Below are positions 1 to 7,574 of a stretch of 10,613 bases of DNA, piece after piece. Positions within the stretch are counted from its first letter, which is position 1. Each line of letters opens with the position of its first letter. The stretch spans positions 1-10,613 of the forward strand of contig JAFOYD010000108.1 of assembly GCA_017391545.1 (NCBI GenBank), written 5' to 3'. The notes beneath the pieces were generated by a model, which was given only the letters and a program-made list of their open reading frames with translations, did no database searches and was not told the origin of the DNA. The stretch is from Lachnospiraceae bacterium. Lineage in GTDB: Bacteria; Bacillota; Clostridia; Lachnospirales; Lachnospiraceae. Both the position numbers and the translations under genes were made by a program.

Positions 1-720
1 ACGTTCCTGGATATTCTGCAGGCAGTTGTTACGAGCCGCCAGACAAATATTCAGGTTGTCCCGGTAATATCAAGAGCAAAGCAGGAAGAAAACACACAGA
101 AGCTTGTAAGTATTGTCAGAAAAAGCCAGCCAGTCATAGGCGGGCAGAAGATTGTGGCACTTGCATGCTCGACAGGAGGGCCTAAGGCACTTCAGAGTGT
201 TATTCCCAGACTGCCGGCAGAGCTTGCAGCACCTGTCCTGATAGTTCAGCATATGCCAAAAGGCTTTACACAGTCGTTATCTGAAAGACTGAATTCTCTT
301 AGCAAGATCAAAGTCAAGGAAGCAGCGGAGGGCGATGTGCTAGAAAATGGTGTCGTTTACGTTGCCATGGGTGGTAAACACATGAAGGTGGTTACGAAAG
401 GTGGCAAGTCAGTGATTACTTATTCAGACGAACCTCCACGAGAAGGTGTTAAGCCATGTGCCAACTATATGTATGAATCTTTGAAGACAAGCAACTATTC
501 TCAGATCATATGTGTAGTGCTTACAGGCATGGGAGCTGATGGAACCAAGGGAATCGTGAATTTGGAAACTTCAAAAAAGATACACGTCATCGCACAGGAC
601 GAAGCAACCTCTACTGTATACGGTATGCCGAAAGCAATCGCTGCTACAGGACTGGTGAATCATGTAGCTGCACTTGATGACGTGGCCCAGGAAATAATTA
701 TGAATGTGGGGGTCAGGTAG
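1..720 (+). CDS. cheB: CheB protein-glutamate methylesterase/glutaminase (5' end missing)
   Basis: Response-regulator methylesterase that removes methyl groups from chemoreceptor glutamates (and deamidates glutamines) during adaptation in the cytoplasm. The frame is open from base 1 with no stop, giving 239 visible residues that end at TAG 718-720. The receiver domain, activated by CheA, lies mostly or wholly off the left edge; residues 1-50 look like the receiver tail and linker. The C-terminal catalytic domain is complete. The nucleophile Ser is at visible residue 57 in ACSTGGP (CheB usually has ASTGG), the catalytic His at 84 in VQHMP, and the catalytic Asp at 180 in GMGADG. The GTG at 154 is in frame, but it sits inside the first catalytic strand just before the active-site Ser, so it is not a true start. 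cheA begins one base after the stop, so the two are probably translationally coupled. Confidence 0.95.
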   Translation, partial: TFLDILQAVVTSRQTNIQVVPVISRAKQEENTQKLVSIVRKSQPVIGGQKIVALACSTGGPKALQSVIPRLPAELAAPVLIVQHMPKGFTQSLSERLNSLSKIKVKEAAEGDVLENGVVYVAMGGKHMKVVTKGGKSVITYSDEPPREGVKPCANYMYESLKTSNYSQIICVVLTGMGADGTKGIVNLETSKKIHVIAQDEATSTVYGMPKAIAATGLVNHVAALDDVAQEIIMNVGVR

Positions 721-721
721 A

Positions 722-2857
722 ATGGATACAAGTCAATATCTTGATATTTTCCTTGATGAATCAAAGGAACACTTACAAAATCTGAGTGACCAGATAATGG
801 AGCTGGAGCAGAATCCTGAAAATATGGATACAATCAATGAGATTTTCAGAGCTGCCCATTCTTTAAAGGGTATGGCAGGTACAATGGGATATAAGAGAAT
901 GCAGACTCTTACCCATGACATGGAAAATGTATTTTCTGAAGTGCGAAATGGAACGTTTAAGGTTCAGCCGGGGATGATCGATGTGCTCTTTAAGTGCCTT
1001 GATGCTCTGGAGGAGTATGTCAATAATATTCAGCAGACAACAGAGGAAGGAACAAACGATAATCAGGAGCTGATTGATGCACTCAACAGCATTTTGAAGA
1101 ATAATGGTGAGCTGCAGCCAAGTGGTGCAGCGCCACAACCGGAAATCAGTGCAGCTTCTGTGGCAGAGGAACCGGTTGCAAATGCAGCAAGTGGTGATAA
1201 AAAGGAAATATGGCGTGATATTAAATTGAATGACACGGAACGAATGCTTGTTGAAAAAGCACACAGCGAAGAACTCCATGCATATGGACTGACTGTTTAC
1301 GTTGAGGAAGCCTGTGTACTGAAGGCAGCAAGAGCTTTCCTTGTGTTTAAGGCACTTGAAAAACTTGGAGAGATTATTGTATCATCGCCTACTGCACAGG
1401 ATATTGAGGACGAAAAGTTTGAACTTACCTTTAGTCTGGTATTTATATCAGGAAATACAAGAGATGAGGTTGTAGCAGCTGTAAAGAGCGTATCGGAGAT
1501 TGAAGAAGTATTCTGTGATGAATATGTACTTCCGGCAGCAGAACCGGAAAAGGCAGCAGAGCCGGAAAAAACAGAGGAAAAACCGGCAGAAGAGAAAAAG
1601 ACTGCAGCAGCTCCGGCAGCGGCACCGGCTCCAGCAGCTCCAGCAGCTCCAGCAGCGGCAAACAAACCGGCAGCAAAACCAGCTGCAAAACCTGTTGTAA
1701 ATAGAACGGTCAGAGTCGACATTGAAAAGCTGGACAACCTGATGAACTTAGTCAGCGAGCTGATTATTGCCAAGAACTCACTGATTTCAGCAACGGCATC
1801 TGACGGCAGCAAGGGAGATAACGGCTCAGTAAATGAGCAGATTGAATATCTTGAAAGTGTTACGACAAATCTTCATGAGTCCGTTATGAAGGTTCGAATG
1901 GTTCCGATCGAGAGCGTTGTTGCAAAATTCCCACGTATGATCAGAGACTTGTCAAAGAAGCTTGGAAAGAAGATGGAGCTGTATATGACGGGTGAGGATA
2001 CAGAGCTTGACCGTACTGTGGTCGATGAAATCGGCGATCCTCTGATGCATATGCTCAGAAACTCTGCTGACCATGGTCTTGAACCAAATGATGTCAGAGT
2101 TGCAAATGGTAAACCGGAAGTTGGATCGATTTTCCTTGATGCTTATCAGGATGGTAATAATGTCGTAATCGAGGTAAGGGATGATGGTGCCGGTATCAAT
2201 GTAGAGGCTGTTAAGAATAAAGCAATTGAGAGAGGAACGATTACTCCTGAACAGGCTGATACGATGTCAGACAAGGAAATCATAGATCTGCTGTTTTTAC
2301 CAAGCTTCTCTACTGCCAAAAAGGTATCAGATGTTTCCGGACGAGGCGTTGGTCTTGATGTCGTAAAATCAAAGATTGAATCTTTAAGTGGTGAAGTCGA
2401 AGTTAAGAACCGCTTTGGTGAAGGTTCTTCATGGATTATCAGACTTCCACTTACACTTGCTATCATTCAGGCACTCATGGTTGTTGTCGGAGATGAAAAA
2501 TATGCGATCGCACTGGGATCGATTCAGACGATTGAGGACGTTTCCCCTGATGACATCAAGCTTGTACAGGCAAAAGAAGTGATTCATATTCGTGGTACAG
2601 TCATTCCAATTATCAGACTCAATAAGGTGCTTGATATGGAGCCAAGAGCTGATGAAGAGGACAAGAATCTTACAGTTATTATTGTTAAGAAGGGTGACAA
2701 GCTTGCAGGATTAGTAGTAGATGAGCTTATCGGACAGCAGGAAGTTGTTATCAAGTCCATGGGCAAATATATTAAGGTGCCAAAGATAATCAGTGGAGCG
2801 ACGATCTTAGGTAATGGTGAGGTAGCGCTGATCCTTGATACCAATGCATTGTTTTAG
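722..2857 (+). CDS. cheA: CheA chemotaxis histidine kinase
   Basis: Cytoplasmic histidine kinase that forms signalling arrays with CheW and receptors and phosphorylates CheY and CheB. The product is 711 aa, normal for the family. P1/HPt spans about 1-125 with phospho-acceptor His46 in AAHSLKG. P2 (regulator docking) spans about 170-270. A Pro/Ala/Glu/Lys linker covers about 271-326. P3 dimerisation is about 327-400 (RVDIEKLDNLMNLVSELI). P4 ATPase carries the N box at 443-452 (HMLRNSADHG), G1 at 487-491 (DDGAG), the F-box-like LPSFSTA at 526-532 and G2 at 539-544 (SGRGVG). P5, CheW-like, is about 575-711. All key motifs look intact, so an active kinase is inferred. The ATG at 722 is preferred over the in-frame ATG at 704 because residues from 722 begin the conserved HPt helix and a GGGGG run at 707-711 sits about 10 bases upstream. 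The start lies one base after the cheB stop. Confidence 0.97.
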   Translation: MDTSQYLDIFLDESKEHLQNLSDQIMELEQNPENMDTINEIFRAAHSLKGMAGTMGYKRMQTLTHDMENVFSEVRNGTFKVQPGMIDVLFKCLDALEEYVNNIQQTTEEGTNDNQELIDALNSILKNNGELQPSGAAPQPEISAASVAEEPVANAASGDKKEIWRDIKLNDTERMLVEKAHSEELHAYGLTVYVEEACVLKAARAFLVFKALEKLGEIIVSSPTAQDIEDEKFELTFSLVFISGNTRDEVVAAVKSVSEIEEVFCDEYVLPAAEPEKAAEPEKTEEKPAEEKKTAAAPAAAPAPAAPAAPAAANKPAAKPAAKPVVNRTVRVDIEKLDNLMNLVSELIIAKNSLISATASDGSKGDNGSVNEQIEYLESVTTNLHESVMKVRMVPIESVVAKFPRMIRDLSKKLGKKMELYMTGEDTELDRTVVDEIGDPLMHMLRNSADHGLEPNDVRVANGKPEVGSIFLDAYQDGNNVVIEVRDDGAGINVEAVKNKAIERGTITPEQADTMSDKEIIDLLFLPSFSTAKKVSDVSGRGVGLDVVKSKIESLSGEVEVKNRFGEGSSWIIRLPLTLAIIQALMVVVGDEKYAIALGSIQTIEDVSPDDIKLVQAKEVIHIRGTVIPIIRLNKVLDMEPRADEEDKNLTVIIVKKGDKLAGLVVDELIGQQEVVIKSMGKYIKVPKIISGATILGNGEVALILDTNALF
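1534..1569 (+). repeat. 18-bp tandem repeat in cheA linker (2 copies)
   Basis: Two adjacent 18-base units, 1534-1551 and 1552-1569, differ at one base (A1543 versus G1561). Together they encode AAEPEK twice (CheA residues 272-283) at the start of the flexible P2-P3 linker. The length is a multiple of three, so copy-number change would keep the frame. Confidence 0.8.
1631..1657 (+). repeat. 9-bp tandem repeat in cheA Pro/Ala linker (3 copies)
   Basis: The unit CCAGCAGCT occurs at 1631-1639 and 1640-1648, with a third copy differing in its last base at 1649-1657. It encodes the Ala/Pro-rich part of the CheA interdomain linker. The repeat is in phase with codons, so slippage would only change linker length. 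Confidence 0.8.
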
Positions 2858-2894
2858 ATCTTTTTAAGATAAAAGGAAAGGCAGGTCATAGAAC

Positions 2895-3392
2895 ATGGAT
2901 GAAATAAAAGTAATGGACGAACAGAAGCGAAATGAGATACTGAATCGTCCTGTAGAACATGATACAACGCAGTATATTGTGACACAGCTTGGTGGAGAAC
3001 AGTATGGTATCGACATCAAGTACATATCAAATATCATCAGAATGACAAAGATCACAAGAGTACCAAAGGTTTCAAACTATATCAAAGGTGTAATTAATGT
3101 GCGTGGTGTAGTTATTCCAACAATTAGTCTCCGATTAAAAATGGGACTTCCGGAAGATGTTATTTCCAAAAAGACACGTATCATTATTCTCACGCTTGAA
3201 CAGCATGAGTCGATCGGTGTGTTGGTGGATGAGGTCAAAGAAGTAGTAACACTTGATGAAGAGCACATTGAGAGAATGGGCTATGAGAAAGATGACAAGG
3301 AACGATTCCTTTCCGGTGTTGGTAAATCAGATGGAAAGTTAATTTCTTTGTTGGATATTACTTCAGTACTTGCAGAGGTTGTTGATGCATAA
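2895..3392 (+). CDS. cheW: CheW chemotaxis coupling protein
   Basis: Scaffold protein that links CheA (through P5) to chemoreceptors in the membrane-associated array; no enzymatic activity. The product is 165 aa, usual for CheW. After a ~23-residue N-terminal extension, the tandem SH3-like fold begins near YIVTQLGGEQYGIDI. The conserved turn NVRGVVIP with Arg70 and the following LRLKMGL strand are the parts that normally contact CheA and receptor. The C-terminal GVGKSDGKLISLLDI is also typical. The same NVRG/HIRG turn appears in the CheA P5 domain upstream, as expected for these homologous folds. The purine-rich AAGGAAAGG at 2873-2881 is 13 bases from the ATG, a long spacing; the weaker AGGT at 2883-2886 is nearer. 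It lies 37 bases after cheA with no terminator, so it is in the same operon. Confidence 0.96.
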   Translation: MDEIKVMDEQKRNEILNRPVEHDTTQYIVTQLGGEQYGIDIKYISNIIRMTKITRVPKVSNYIKGVINVRGVVIPTISLRLKMGLPEDVISKKTRIIILTLEQHESIGVLVDEVKEVVTLDEEHIERMGYEKDDKERFLSGVGKSDGKLISLLDITSVLAEVVDA

Positions 3393-3434
3393 CACGATTA
3401 CGACTTTTGATAAAGGAAGGAATTAGAATTTATC

Positions 3435-4055
3435 ATGGCAGATAACATTAGTTTCGAGAGAGTTACGACAGAATATTATGACGTGTTAAAGGAGCTAGGA
3501 AACATCGGGGCAGGCAATGCAACTACAGCGCTTGCCCAGATGCTTCAGACAAAGGTGGATATGAAGGTTCCGCAGGTACGACTCTTGGACTTTAAGGATG
3601 TCGGCGAGGTCATGGGCGGAGAAGAACAGATTGTTGTCGGAATTTATCTGGCTGTTGAAGGAGATATTACAGGCAGCATTATGTTTATCCTTGAGCAGAA
3701 TGCAGGAAGGACGCTTGTGTCAAAACTTATGGGAACACCACCGTCAGACGGAGAATTTAACGAGATTGAAATCTCTGCAATGAAAGAGATTGGAAATATT
3801 ATTACAGGTGCTTATCTGAATTCACTGGCACAGATGACGAATCTCAAAATGCTTCCATCAGTTCCTGATTTGAGTATTGATATGCTTAATGCAATACTCA
3901 GTGTCCCAGCGATTGAATTTGGTATTATGGGTGATCAGATATTGCTTATTCAGACAGTGTTCACAGATGATGTGGATCTGAACGGATATTTTATACTTAT
4001 GCCGGACCTTGAGTCATATTCAAAGATGCTGAGAGCGCTTGGACTGTCAATTTAG
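3435..4055 (+). CDS. cheC: CheC CheY-P phosphatase
   Basis: Cytoplasmic phosphatase of the CheC/FliY/CheX group that dephosphorylates CheY-P and binds CheD, linking signal output to receptor modification. The product is 206 aa, the usual length. Both pseudo-symmetric active sites fit the family signature (D/S-x3-E-x2-N-x22-P) exactly: site 1 is Asp16, Glu20, Asn23 and Pro46; site 2 is Ser114, Glu118, Asn121 and Pro144. Two complete sites predict an active enzyme. No flagellar switch (FliM/FliN-like) extension is present, which separates it from FliY. The start ATG has an AAGGAAGG at 3413-3420 with a long 14-base spacer, but no better in-frame start is seen. It lies 42 bases after cheW and 54 before cheD, in the same operon. 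Confidence 0.95.
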   Translation: MADNISFERVTTEYYDVLKELGNIGAGNATTALAQMLQTKVDMKVPQVRLLDFKDVGEVMGGEEQIVVGIYLAVEGDITGSIMFILEQNAGRTLVSKLMGTPPSDGEFNEIEISAMKEIGNIITGAYLNSLAQMTNLKMLPSVPDLSIDMLNAILSVPAIEFGIMGDQILLIQTVFTDDVDLNGYFILMPDLESYSKMLRALGLSI

Positions 4056-4109
4056 CCATATGTATTTATATATGTGGAGCACTCATACAGAGAAGGGGCA
4101 TAACAGACT

Positions 4110-4595
4110 ATGGCAATTATCATAAAAGTAGGAATGGCAGACCTGAATGTGTGTAAAAGCCCTGATGGTATCACTACTTTGGGACTTGGTTCGTGTGTAG
4201 GAGTATGCATAAGGGATCCGATTGCAAAGGTTGGTGGAATGGTACATGCCATGCTGCCTGACAGTACGCAGATCGAGAATAACTCTAACAGAGCGAAATT
4301 TGCGGATACAGGCATCGAGGATCTTGTGAAAAAGCTTGTTGCCATGGGTGGCAATAAGGCAAGATTTGAAGCTAAGATAGCAGGCGGAGCGCAGATGTTT
4401 GCATTCCAGAACAAATCGGATATGGTGCGTGTAGGAGAGAGAAATGTCGAGGCAAGCAAGAAAAAGCTAAGGGAACTTGGCATACCACTCAGAGCTCAGG
4501 ACACAGGACTGAATTATGGTCGTACCATTGTATTTTATCCTGAGACGGGTGAACTTTTGATCCGTTCAGCAGGAAAGCCTGAGAAGAAAATATAA
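4110..4595 (+). CDS. cheD: CheD chemoreceptor glutamine deamidase
   Basis: Deamidates specific glutamines on chemoreceptors and, when bound by CheC, stimulates CheC phosphatase activity. The product is 161 aa, standard for CheD. The Cys-His-Thr active site is visible: Cys29 in LGLGSCVGV, His46 in GGMVHAMLP, and Thr23 six residues before the Cys. The Cys-to-His (17) and Thr-to-Cys (6) spacings match those I recall for Thermotoga CheD. The ATG at 4110 is preceded by AGAAGGGG at about 4091-4098, so this start is well supported. Its place directly after cheC is the common arrangement, and the two products probably interact. Confidence 0.95.
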   Translation: MAIIIKVGMADLNVCKSPDGITTLGLGSCVGVCIRDPIAKVGGMVHAMLPDSTQIENNSNRAKFADTGIEDLVKKLVAMGGNKARFEAKIAGGAQMFAFQNKSDMVRVGERNVEASKKKLRELGIPLRAQDTGLNYGRTIVFYPETGELLIRSAGKPEKKI

Positions 4596-4624
4596 TATAG
4601 GTATGTGTATAAGGGGATAAGAAA

Positions 4625-5053
4625 ATGGAAGATAAGACAAGACTTATTACACCGTTCTTTATGCTTTTGGCAGGTGCGATAGCGTCAGTCATCATGTATG
4701 TAAGGGGATTTGAATTTACAAGGATGTTGTGGGGACTGCTGATCGTGCTAGTGGTATTTTATATTCTTGGCGATATCGCCAGATATCTCTATGCGTCGAT
4801 CAAGCCCCGGATCATTCCTTCCGAGGATCTTGACAGAATGATATTGGATGCCAAAAAAAATGGAGATCTCACCGGAAGTGTCGTTGCCTTTTCAGATGAT
4901 GAACAGGTGGAAGGTGCAGAATATGCTGGCACAGAGGCAGGTATTGATGAAGAAGGATATTCTGATGAAGAACTTGGGGAATACATTGCTGAGGACACCA
5001 CTGAAGAAATACAGGATGATGCGTATGACGCTTATGAGGAGAGCGAAGGGTAA
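4625..5053 (+). CDS. Small two-helix membrane protein with acidic tail, unknown function
   Basis: I do not recognise a named family. The 142-aa product has two hydrophobic segments at about residues 8-26 (LITPFFMLLAGAIASVIMYV) and 34-57 (MLWGLLIVLVVFYILGDIA), joined by a short loop with basic residues. A cytoplasmic-type basic stretch (KPR) follows, then a long, strongly acidic tail from about residue 91 rich in Asp, Glu, Gly and Tyr. The short loop suggests a helical hairpin with both ends on the same side, probably cytoplasmic. AAGGGG at about 4611-4616 gives a good ribosome binding site. It sits 29 bases after cheD and 37 before fliA, so it is co-transcribed with motility genes. A role in motility is inferred from position only. 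Confidence 0.85.
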   Translation: MEDKTRLITPFFMLLAGAIASVIMYVRGFEFTRMLWGLLIVLVVFYILGDIARYLYASIKPRIIPSEDLDRMILDAKKNGDLTGSVVAFSDDEQVEGAEYAGTEAGIDEEGYSDEELGEYIAEDTTEEIQDDAYDAYEESEG

Positions 5054-5090
5054 TAAATATACTGACAACATTGCATAACGGGGGAATAAC

Positions 5091-5855
5091 ATGAACGAAG
5101 CAGCACGCAAAAGACTTTGGGAGGATTATGCTAGACTAAAGACACCAGATTTAAGAGAAAAACTCATTTTGGAATATGCACCATTAGTGAAAGTTGTAGC
5201 AGGACGTCTCAGTATGTATCTTGGCTATAATGTAGAATATGAGGATTTGGTAAGCTATGGCGTATTTGGACTGATTGATGCCATTGATAAATTTGATATG
5301 GGTAAGGAAGTTAAGTTCGAGACTTATGCCAGTCTTCGTATACGTGGGGCAATACTGGATCAGATCAGGAAGATGGACTGGATACCACGTACCATCAGAC
5401 AGCGTCAGAAGCAGATCGATACTGCGATGAAGGAACTGGAGCAGCGCCTGGGGAGACCGTCGACAGACGCTGAAATCGCAGCACATATTGGAATCAGTGA
5501 AGATGAGTTTCTTGACTGGATGAATCAGGTAAAGGCTGATAATGTGATATCCCTAAATGAATATGTTGAGCAGGGAAATGATATTTCATCGGAAAAAAGC
5601 AGCAGTTCAGGATTCGATACGCCGGAGCGTGTTATCGAAAAGAGTGAACTAAAGGAGATGCTTACGGAAGCGCTTGAACTTTTGACAGATAAAGAGAAAA
5701 AAGTAATCCTTCTGTATTATTACGAGGAGCTTACTTTAAAAGAAATCAGCAGAGTTCTTGAGGTATCTGAGTCAAGGGTATCGCAGCTTCATACAAAAGC
5801 ATTACAAAAAATGAAAACAAAAATGGGAAATTATATAGGTATATTGGATTCATAG
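5091..5855 (+). CDS. fliA: Flagellar sigma-28 factor (FliA/SigD/WhiG family)
   Basis: RNA polymerase sigma factor for late flagellar, motility and chemotaxis genes. The product is 254 aa, matching SigD/FliA length. Region 2 runs from about 28 to 105 and includes EDLVSYGVFGLIDAIDKFD (core binding) and FETYASLRIRGAILDQIRKM (2.3-2.4, promoter opening and -10 recognition), followed by DWIPRTIRQ. Region 3 is about 108-160. Region 4 is about 190-246, with LTDKEKKVILLYYYEELTLK and the helix-turn-helix VSESRVSQLHTKAL that reads the -35 element. The FliA-like DWIPR motif and short length separate it from sporulation sigma factors, although sigma-28 members are close relatives. GGGGGA at 5080-5085 is a strong ribosome binding site. 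Its position at the end of the fla/che operon matches sigD in B. subtilis. Confidence 0.95.
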   Translation: MNEAARKRLWEDYARLKTPDLREKLILEYAPLVKVVAGRLSMYLGYNVEYEDLVSYGVFGLIDAIDKFDMGKEVKFETYASLRIRGAILDQIRKMDWIPRTIRQRQKQIDTAMKELEQRLGRPSTDAEIAAHIGISEDEFLDWMNQVKADNVISLNEYVEQGNDISSEKSSSSGFDTPERVIEKSELKEMLTEALELLTDKEKKVILLYYYEELTLKEISRVLEVSESRVSQLHTKALQKMKTKMGNYIGILDS

Positions 5856-5884
5856 AAATATTGGTCAGTGGAGGTAAGACTCAT

Positions 5885-7474
5885 ATGAACGGATATTTTC
5901 AAGTACAGGTGAATGAAAAAGGGGTTAGTCTGATTCTCTCACCGCCTGTCGGAGAGGGCGAAAAGATACGAGTGACTGAATTAAAAGAGTATCTTGACAG
6001 AATCGGTGTACCCTATGATACGATGGCAATCAATTCTGCACTTTATTCATTGGGTGAGGAGGAGATTGTCCTTTTTTTGACTCCGATGAAGATACCGCCG
6101 GTAGATGAAAAATGCAGCATTAAGGTATCAGAGGACAAGATGACAGCAACAATGAGGATGTATCCGCCAAGTAAAGACGGACTACCGACTAGTAAAGCGC
6201 ATATTATGGAATTGCTTGGCGATGCAAAGATCAGAGCGGGAATCGACGAAGAGGCAATCAAAGATGCGCTCGAGAACAGACAGTATTGTACGGATATCAT
6301 CATTGCAAAAGGAAAGCTTCCAACGCCCGGACGTGATGCTTCTATTGTATATCACTTTGATACCAACAACAATATGAGGCCTGAGCTAAAAGAAGACGGA
6401 AGTGTGGATTTCTTTAAATTAAATATGTTGCACCATTGCATACAGGGACAGCTGCTTGCAGAGATCATCCCTGAAGAACGAGGTGAGGCAGGAATTGATG
6501 TATATGGTACTGTCACACCTGCAAGGGAGGTAAAAAAGGCAACCTTTGCACATGGAAGAAATCTTGAGATATCCAAAGATGGACTGCAGCTGCTGAGTAT
6601 GGTGGATGGACATGTGTCACTGGTCGATGATACCGTGTTCGTTTCAGATGTATACAGTGTGGAAGACGTAAGTACGGCGACAGGAAATATCGAATATCAT
6701 GGAAATGTGGAGGTCAAAGGAAATGTCTGCGAGAACTTCAGCGTAAAGACGGATGGAAATGTCTTTGTGCAGGGAGTTGTGGAAGGTGCTACGATTGAGG
6801 CAGGAGGAGACATTGTCATTGCCAGGGGAATGCATGGGCAGAATAAAGGCAGACTCAAGGCAGGAGGAAATATCATTGCCAAATTTATCTCTGCTGCCGA
6901 GGTGGAGGCCGAAGGCTTCATAGAAGCAGAGCAGATTCTGAATGCGAAGGTCGTTGCAGGTACAGAAGTGAATGCTGAGGCTGGAAAGGGACTGATTACG
7001 GGTGGCAGAACAATCGCAAAGAGCGCTGTCAACGTAAAGAATGCAGGATCTCCAATGGGTGTATCGACCATCATTGAAGTGGGTACCGATCCGGAGGCAA
7101 AGAAAAGGCTTGCAGAGCTTCAAAAGAGCGTCGGGGAAAAGTCAAAGGCAATTCAACAGATGAAAAAGGTACTTGAAGGTACCATGGTAAAGCTAAAAGC
7201 AGGTGCGAAACTGACGCCGGAACAGCTTAAAAATGCGAAGATGCTTCAAGTCACGATTGCCGATACGCAGACACAGATTCAGAATGAACTGAAGGAAATT
7301 GAACGTTTAGATTCCATGTTAAAGGGCGGAGATAACGCGCATATTGACATTAAGGGAACAATGTATCAGGGTGTTGTGGTAAGCATTTCGGGAGCATCAA
7401 TGACTGTTAAAAACGAATATACATTTTGCCGCCTGATTAAAAAAGGTGCAGATATAGCCTCTACAAATTTGTAG
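5885..7474 (+). CDS. fapA: FapA-family (DUF342) polymer-forming protein
   Basis: 529-aa protein of the FapA/DUF342 group. An alpha/beta N-terminal region covers about 1-255. A right-handed beta-helix region follows at about 260-395, with short repeating strands and Gly-Gly turns such as EAGGDIVIARGMHG and KAGGNIIAKFISAAEVEAEG. A charged coiled coil occupies about 400-480, and a short C-terminal beta segment ends the protein. In Vibrio, FapA is a flagellar assembly protein that also senses EIIA-Glc; whether the clostridial homolog does this is unknown. No signal peptide is seen, so it is probably cytoplasmic. The ATG at 5885 is chosen because GGAGGT at 5870-5875 is 9 bases upstream; the in-frame TTG at 5861 has no comparable site and would place GGAGGT inside the gene. 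It follows fliA by 29 bases. Confidence 0.88.
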   Translation: MNGYFQVQVNEKGVSLILSPPVGEGEKIRVTELKEYLDRIGVPYDTMAINSALYSLGEEEIVLFLTPMKIPPVDEKCSIKVSEDKMTATMRMYPPSKDGLPTSKAHIMELLGDAKIRAGIDEEAIKDALENRQYCTDIIIAKGKLPTPGRDASIVYHFDTNNNMRPELKEDGSVDFFKLNMLHHCIQGQLLAEIIPEERGEAGIDVYGTVTPAREVKKATFAHGRNLEISKDGLQLLSMVDGHVSLVDDTVFVSDVYSVEDVSTATGNIEYHGNVEVKGNVCENFSVKTDGNVFVQGVVEGATIEAGGDIVIARGMHGQNKGRLKAGGNIIAKFISAAEVEAEGFIEAEQILNAKVVAGTEVNAEAGKGLITGGRTIAKSAVNVKNAGSPMGVSTIIEVGTDPEAKKRLAELQKSVGEKSKAIQQMKKVLEGTMVKLKAGAKLTPEQLKNAKMLQVTIADTQTQIQNELKEIERLDSMLKGGDNAHIDIKGTMYQGVVVSISGASMTVKNEYTFCRLIKKGADIASTNL

Positions 7475-7490
7475 GGGCTATTGCCTTTTT
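7454..7490 (+). terminator. Probable intrinsic terminator after fapA, overlapping its stop codon
   Basis: A 12-pair stem (7454-7465 with 7470-7481, one T-G wobble at 7460/7475) closes an AATT loop and is followed by TGCC and five Ts (7486-7490). AAAAAGG at 7440-7446 could also pair with CCTTTTT at 7484-7490, extending the structure across a small internal loop. The fapA TAG (7472-7474) lies within the right arm. The four bases between stem and T-run make it weaker than a textbook terminator, so it may act as a partial stop or processing site. Confidence 0.62.
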
Positions 7491-7519
7491 AATTAAAATA
7501 TATTAAAATAAATCGGTAT
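7481..7519 (+). promoter_or_regulatory. Possible promoter(s) upstream of the 103-aa gene
   Basis: Two overlapping candidates lie in the AT-rich gap after the fapA hairpin. A sigma-A type pair is TTGCCT (7481-7486), a 17-base spacer and TAAAAT (7504-7509): 4/6 and 5/6 matches. A sigma-28 type pair is TAAA (7494-7497), 14 bases, then ATCGGTAT (7512-7519), a partial match to GCCGATAT. AT-rich DNA gives such matches by chance, so neither is secure. If the second were real, the downstream genes would be driven by the fliA product encoded upstream. Confidence 0.3.
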
Positions 7520-7574
7520 ATAGCCTAGATATGTAAACTATACAGAAATCAGGCTTTCGAGGGGAGGAGTTAAC

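Noticed and set aside
154..720. GTG at 154 as a separate start for a short, receiver-less CheB
   Set aside because: The frame stays open to base 1, and 154 falls within the first strand of the catalytic domain, six residues from the active Ser, with no Shine-Dalgarno site.
1297..1812. Long reverse-strand open frame opposite cheA (171 aa, Ala-rich)
   Set aside because: It is the mirror of the repetitive Pro/Ala linker codons of cheA and has no family features; the + strand frame has complete CheA domains.
2858..2871. Short palindrome ATCTTTTTAAGAT after the cheA stop that could be read as a terminator
   Set aside because: Only about five A/T-rich pairs with a tiny loop and no T-run after it; cheW follows closely with operon-like spacing.
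4056..4109. AT-rich, partly palindromic gap (CATATG...TATATG) between cheC and cheD as a possible promoter
   Set aside because: No convincing -35/-10 pair at proper spacing and no sigma-28 site; such matches are expected by chance in AT-rich DNA.
5861..5884. TTG at 5861 as the fapA start
   Set aside because: GGAGGT at 5870-5875 would then be coding; the ATG at 5885 has it at ideal distance.
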